DNA from: Candidatus Dormiibacterota bacterium
GTDB taxonomy: Bacteria; Chloroflexota; Dormibacteria; Aeolococcales; Aeolococcaceae
Assembly: GCA_019236085.1 (NCBI GenBank)
Contig: JAFAJR010000249.1
Location: 1-8,412, forward strand
Reading direction: 5' to 3'
DNA: 8,412 bases
The number at the start of each line of letters is the position of its first letter. Within the stretch, counting starts at the first letter, position 1. Under the pieces are notes generated by a model that ran no database searches, was not told the DNA's origin, and was given only the letters and a program-made list of their open reading frames with translations. Position numbers and translations under genes: made by a program. Shown in pieces: positions 5,044 to 8,412 of this stretch.

Positions 5044-6599
5044 ACGCCGACACCGCTGTCGACCTCATCGTCATCGGCAGCGGTGTTGCCGGACTCAGCG
5101 CTGCATTGACAGCGTCCCGCCGGGCTCGCGTCGCCATCGTCACCAAGTCGACGCTCGATGACGGATGCACGCGGTACGCGCAGGGCGGCATCGCAGTCGC
5201 CATCGGCGATGACGACTCCATGCAGCAGCATTTCGACGACACCATGGCTGCGGGGCGCGGACTGTGTGACCCGGCCGCGGTGCGCGTGCTGGTGGAGGAA
5301 GGACCGGCGCGGGTGAGCGAGCTCGCCGGTTTGGGAATGGCGTTCGACGCCGATGCCAGCGGCCTTTCGCTGGGACGCGAGGCGGCGCATTCGCGCGCCC
5401 GCATCGTGCACAGCGGCGGTGACGCCACCGGCAGTGCCGTGGAGACGACGCTGCTGCGAGCGGTTCAGGCTGCGGGAGTCCGCGCCGTGGAGCACGCGAC
5501 TGTCGAACGATTGCTGCTCGATGCCGGTGGCCGCTGTTGCGGGATTGCATGTTCGTGTGCCGACGGCACCACCGTGGTGCTGCGCGCGCCCGCGGTCGTA
5601 CTGGCCACCGGCGGAGCCAGCGCCCTCTGGCTGGACACCACCAACCCGCAGACCGCGACCGGTGACGGCATTGCCCTGGCGTACCAGGCGGGAGCAGACG
5701 TGGCCGGGCTGGAATTCGAGCAGTTCCATCCCACAGCGCTGGCAATCCCCGGCGCTCGCCGGCATCTGATCAGCGAAGCGGTGCGTGGTGAAGGCGCGAT
5801 CGTTGTCGACGAGCACGGCTCGCGCTTTCTCCTCGACGACGACCCGCGAGGCGAGCTCGCAGGACGCGACGTGGTGGCTCGCGCCATCCATCAACGGTTG
5901 CAGCGCACCGGGAACACGCACGTGTTCCTCGATTGCCGGCCGATCGGCGATCGCGTCGCGCGGCGGTTTCCATCGATCTTCGCAACCTGCGAAGCCCACG
6001 GCATCGACCTCCGCCGTGACCTGGTTCCCATCGCTCCCGCAGCTCACTACACCATCGGCGGTGTGCGCACCGACCTGCGCGGCGCGACGTCGCTTCCCGG
6101 TCTGTACGCCTGCGGTGAGATCGCGAGCAGCGGCGTTCACGGTGCCAACCGGCTGGCGAGCAACAGCCTCCTCGAGGCGCTGGTCTTCGGGCATCGCGCC
6201 GGCAACGCCTCACTCGCCGACACCGGCGAGATGCCGCCGTCAACTCCTGCCGGCAGAGCCGTGCAGCACCGCACAACTCCATCCGCTGCCGCTCACGACG
6301 CGGCGCTTGAGCGGCTGCGAAGTGAAATGACCGGCCACGCCGGCGTCGTGCGCGACGCTGCCGGCCTTGGTACAGCATTGGCGGTGAGCGAGGCCATTGG
6401 CGACGAGGCGGAGGCGAACGGCGACGCTGCATTGCACCGCGCCGCGTCCGTCGCGTCGCTCATCTGTTCAAGCGCGCTGGCTCGCGAAGAAAGCCGTGGC
6501 GCGCATTTCCGTTCCGATTTCCCCGAACCGTCGGCCGGCTGGCATGGCGCCATCGCCATGCAGCATCAGAGGAGAGAAGAGGGTGTCCGTAACGCTTGA
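5040..6599 (+). CDS. nadB: L-aspartate oxidase NadB, CTG start
   Basis: FAD enzyme that oxidises L-aspartate to iminoaspartate, the first step of de novo NAD synthesis. From the CTG at 5040 it has 519 residues (E. coli NadB has 540). Signatures: the FAD-binding strand and loop VIGSGVAG (11-18), YAQGGIA (46-52), HSGGDATG (124-131), LATGGAS (188-194), EFEQFHPTAL (225-234), RGEG (249-252), RDVVARA (276-282), HYTIGG (336-341) and GVHGANRLASNSLLE (365-379), then a C-terminal helical domain with REESRGAHFR. The next usable codon, TTG at 5106, would remove the GxGxxG loop and cannot be right. A stop at 5022 excludes a longer protein. The start overlaps the stop of a possible 37-codon ORF, and the 3' end overlaps nadC by 17 bases. 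Confidence 0.94.
   Translation: MNADTAVDLIVIGSGVAGLSAALTASRRARVAIVTKSTLDDGCTRYAQGGIAVAIGDDDSMQQHFDDTMAAGRGLCDPAAVRVLVEEGPARVSELAGLGMAFDADASGLSLGREAAHSRARIVHSGGDATGSAVETTLLRAVQAAGVRAVEHATVERLLLDAGGRCCGIACSCADGTTVVLRAPAVVLATGGASALWLDTTNPQTATGDGIALAYQAGADVAGLEFEQFHPTALAIPGARRHLISEAVRGEGAIVVDEHGSRFLLDDDPRGELAGRDVVARAIHQRLQRTGNTHVFLDCRPIGDRVARRFPSIFATCEAHGIDLRRDLVPIAPAAHYTIGGVRTDLRGATSLPGLYACGEIASSGVHGANRLASNSLLEALVFGHRAGNASLADTGEMPPSTPAGRAVQHRTTPSAAAHDAALERLRSEMTGHAGVVRDAAGLGTALAVSEAIGDEAEANGDAALHRAASVASLICSSALAREESRGAHFRSDFPEPSAGWHGAIAMQHQRREEGVRNA
6570..6574 (+). promoter_or_regulatory. Ribosome binding site for nadC
   Basis: AGGAG at 6570-6574, inside the end of nadB, lies 8 bases before the GTG at 6583. 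It is the clearest Shine-Dalgarno sequence in the window and fixes the nadC start. Confidence 0.75.
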
Positions 6600-7449
6600 G
6601 CCCATCACCGATGCGCTGTCCCCCGAAAACATCGATGCGCTGATCCACAACGCGCTGGCCGAGGACGTGGGTGCTGGCGATGTCACCTCGAACGCCGTCA
6701 TTCCCGCTGACATGACGTGCCGGGGAAAGATCGTGTGCAAGGAGGACGGTGTCGTCGCCGGTCTCAGCATCGCCCGGCGCGTGTTCGAGATCGTCGACGA
6801 GCGCATCCAGTTCGACGCCAAGACCAAGGACGGCGAGAAGGTGCAGAACGAGGGCATCGTGGCCCGCCTGCACGGTCCGGCTCGGGGCATTCTCAAGGGC
6901 GAGCGTGTGGCCCTCAACTTCCTGCAGCATCTGAGTGGGGTCGCGACCATGACCGCGCGCTTCGTGAAAGCTGTTGACGGCACCAAGACGCGAATCCTCG
7001 ACACGCGCAAGACCACCCCTGGGCTGCGAGCGCTGGAGAAGTACGCCACCCGCGTCGGCGGGGCGATGAACCACCGCATGGGGCTGTACGACTCGGTGCT
7101 GATCAAGGACACACACCTGGCGCTCATCGGCGGCATCAGCCCCGCGCTGCGCCTGGCACGCAAGGCGTATCCCGAGGCCGAGGTGCAGATCGAGGTCAGC
7201 AACCTGCAGGAGCTGGAGCAGGCGCTGGCCGACAAGGCGCCGCGCATCCTGCTCGACAACTTCTCCTGCGGCCAGGTCCGCGAGGCGATGCAGATCATCC
7301 GCGGCAGGGCCGTCGTCGAAGTCAGCGGCGGCGTGCAGGTGACCAACGCCAGGGCGTACGCGCTGGCCGGAGCCGACTACATCAGCGTCGGCGCGCTTAC
7401 CCACTCCGCCACTGCACTCGACTTTTCGATGAAGGTGACGCGCTACTGA
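6583..7449 (+). CDS. nadC: Nicotinate-nucleotide pyrophosphorylase (quinolinate phosphoribosyltransferase)
   Basis: Converts quinolinate and phosphoribosyl pyrophosphate to nicotinate mononucleotide, carbon dioxide and pyrophosphate. 288 residues from the GTG at 6583, a normal length. Visible: an N-terminal helix and AEDVGAGDVTS (26-36), ERVALNFLQHLSG (107-119), DTRKTTPGLR (140-149) with the substrate-binding Arg and Lys residues, NHRMGL (163-168), KDTH (175-178, where most homologs have KDNH), LLDN (223-226), EVSGG (246-250) and SVGALTHS (268-275). Longer in-frame extensions upstream lie inside nadB and lack homology. The overlap with nadB indicates co-translation. Quinolinate synthase (nadA), needed between NadB and NadC, is not in the window. 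Confidence 0.96.
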   Translation: MSVTLEPITDALSPENIDALIHNALAEDVGAGDVTSNAVIPADMTCRGKIVCKEDGVVAGLSIARRVFEIVDERIQFDAKTKDGEKVQNEGIVARLHGPARGILKGERVALNFLQHLSGVATMTARFVKAVDGTKTRILDTRKTTPGLRALEKYATRVGGAMNHRMGLYDSVLIKDTHLALIGGISPALRLARKAYPEAEVQIEVSNLQELEQALADKAPRILLDNFSCGQVREAMQIIRGRAVVEVSGGVQVTNARAYALAGADYISVGALTHSATALDFSMKVTRY

Positions 7450-7471
7450 CGGGGACGCGTCGGGGCTGACC

Positions 7472-8014
7472 ATGTCGTACGCCGCGGCGTCTGCGGGGTG
7501 GAACGTCTTCTTTGTCGCCGTGGCCGCTGCATCGGGCACCCTCGTGGGCCTGCTGTTCGTCGGCTTGTCCCTGCACCTGCAGACGGTCGTCACCCAGCCG
7601 CAGGTCCGGGCGCTGGCCAGGACGACCATGAGCGCGTTCGGCGTCCTGCTGATCGCCGCCATCTGCCTGGTCACGCCGGATTCCAGCCCGGTCACCCACG
7701 GCTGGGAGCTCATCGCCTTCGCCGTCGTGGGAACCGTGGTGTTGCTGCGCGGGACGCTGGTTGTGCGGCGGCCGGGCGGCCATCACCACGCCGGAGTCCT
7801 CCCGATCAGCATTGTTGTATGGCGGTTCGGGCTGCTGGTGGTGACCTACTGCCTGGTGGCGGCGGCGGGTGGGCTGCTGGTGGCCGGCGACTACCAGGAC
7901 GGGCTCCCGCTCATGGTCCCCGCCGCCGCGATCGGTCTCAGCGTCTCGCTGCGAAACTCCTGGGTACTGCTGGTTGATGTCGCCGAGGCCCGCCTGCGAT
8001 CCGAGCAGCGCTAG
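7472..8014 (+). CDS. Small multi-pass membrane protein of unknown function
   Basis: 180 residues with about five hydrophobic segments (roughly 11-36, 51-68, 78-98, 112-138 and 144-169). The first contains a Gly/Ala-rich helix with GTLVGLLFVGLSLHL, a pattern I associate with uncharacterised short membrane proteins of high-GC bacteria that begin with an aromatic-rich FFVA segment; no function is known to me. HHH at 104-106 lies in a loop between segments 3 and 4. The start is ATG with GGGG (7462-7465) 6 bases upstream. It begins 22 bases after nadC, so it may be the last gene of the same transcript, but nothing in it points to cofactor metabolism. It has no catalytic motif and no signal peptide apart from the first helix. 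Its TAG stop overlaps the stop of the convergent gene. Confidence 0.8.
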   Translation: MSYAAASAGWNVFFVAVAAASGTLVGLLFVGLSLHLQTVVTQPQVRALARTTMSAFGVLLIAAICLVTPDSSPVTHGWELIAFAVVGTVVLLRGTLVVRRPGGHHHAGVLPISIVVWRFGLLVVTYCLVAAAGGLLVAGDYQDGLPLMVPAAAIGLSVSLRNSWVLLVDVAEARLRSEQR

Positions 8015-8412
8015 GTCCGGGCAGTTCGGGCCAGGACGCCGTCGATCACCACGTCGACTGCGAAACGGAAGCGCTCGCGACCGTCGCCGGCCACCATCTC
8101 GGTCGCGTAGGTCGTGAGCAGCGGGAAGCTGTCAGCAGGCAAGCCAGCGAACATCCGGTGGATCTCGTCAGCCCGACGCTCGAGATCCGAGCTGGTGACA
8201 GTCGGTCCGCGCCGCGCGTCCTCCTCGGCGGCGGTGGCGGTGACCAGCAGGTTGAGGGTGTCGCAGCCCCAGGCCGCGGACTGAGGATCCACCCCGCCGG
8301 CAAGGAGCAGGCCCAGCAGGTTCTCCGCCATGCGCAGCACCCCACGGGTGGCCGGCTGGTGGGCCAGGGTGAGGGCGGCGATGCCGGGATGACCGGTCAG
8401 CGCCTCGTGCAA
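8011..8412 (-). CDS. TetR-type transcriptional regulator, C-terminal part, cut by the window edge
   Basis: 133 residues are visible on the - strand, open at the right edge; the TTG at 8412-8410 is only the first visible codon. The helical sequence with HPGIAAL near its start, a central segment with LLAGGVDPQSAAWGCDTLN, and an ending RFRFAVDVVIDGVLAR resembles the ligand-binding C-terminal domain of TetR regulators of the tetracycline-repressor type (TetR_C_1-like), where the last helix typically reads F-x-F/G-x-D-x-x-x-D-G-L. The DNA-binding helix-turn-helix lies outside the window, so the assignment rests on this domain alone. It converges on the membrane protein gene and shares a CTAG with its stop. 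Its targets cannot be judged here, because its promoter side lies outside. Confidence 0.6.
   Translation of the reverse strand: MHEALTGHPGIAALTLAHQPATRGVLRMAENLLGLLLAGGVDPQSAAWGCDTLNLLVTATAAEEDARRGPTVTSSDLERRADEIHRMFAGLPADSFPLLTTYATEMVAGDGRERFRFAVDVVIDGVLARTART

Noticed and set aside
5106..5134. TTGACA at 5106 as a promoter
   Set aside because: It lies inside conserved NadB codons and there is no -10-like sequence at a suitable distance.

Overview
The window is GC-rich bacterial chromosome with one dense, mostly co-directional set of housekeeping genes on the + strand. The gene families (an FtsH with an AAILAAR-type segment, a DUF2520 reductase beside panB and panC, nadB followed by nadC), the high GC and the GTG/CTG starts suggest a high-GC Terrabacteria lineage such as Chloroflexota, Dormibacterota or Actinomycetota. 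This is inferred from gene style; the sequence holds no rRNA or other taxonomic marker.

Layout: (1) 1-1880, the 3' part of ftsH, a membrane AAA+ zinc protease, open at the left edge. (2) 1881-2317, a 437-base stretch with no credible gene that is almost entirely foldable. It contains two diverged copies of one long hairpin element in opposite orientation (1906-2029 and 2070-2197), then two more hairpins (2199-2216 and 2227-2270). (3) 2318-4920, a pantothenate block: a DUF2520/COG5495 reductase (probable ketopantoate reductase), panB and panC, separated by 1 base and then overlapping by 20. (4) 4921-5039, a compact foldable leader between panC and nadB. (5) 5040-7449, nadB and nadC, overlapping by 17 bases. 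nadB appears to start at a CTG codon. (6) 7472-8014, a small multi-pass membrane protein of unknown function. (7) 8011-8412, the C-terminal part of a TetR-type regulator on the - strand, convergent with the membrane gene and sharing a CTAG with its stop.

Together the central genes make two cofactor precursors. PanB makes ketopantoate, the DUF2520 protein probably reduces it to pantoate, and PanC joins pantoate to beta-alanine. NadB oxidises aspartate to iminoaspartate, and NadC turns quinolinate into nicotinate mononucleotide. Neither panD (beta-alanine from aspartate) nor nadA (quinolinate synthase) is in the window.

The parts most worth a second look are non-coding. The paired hairpin elements after ftsH keep the same architecture with compensatory base-pair changes and carry the same GAGCGA hexamer on both sides of the apical stem. 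The panC-nadB leader sits directly before an unusual start codon. Both are read from sequence alone; no fold energies or database searches were run.
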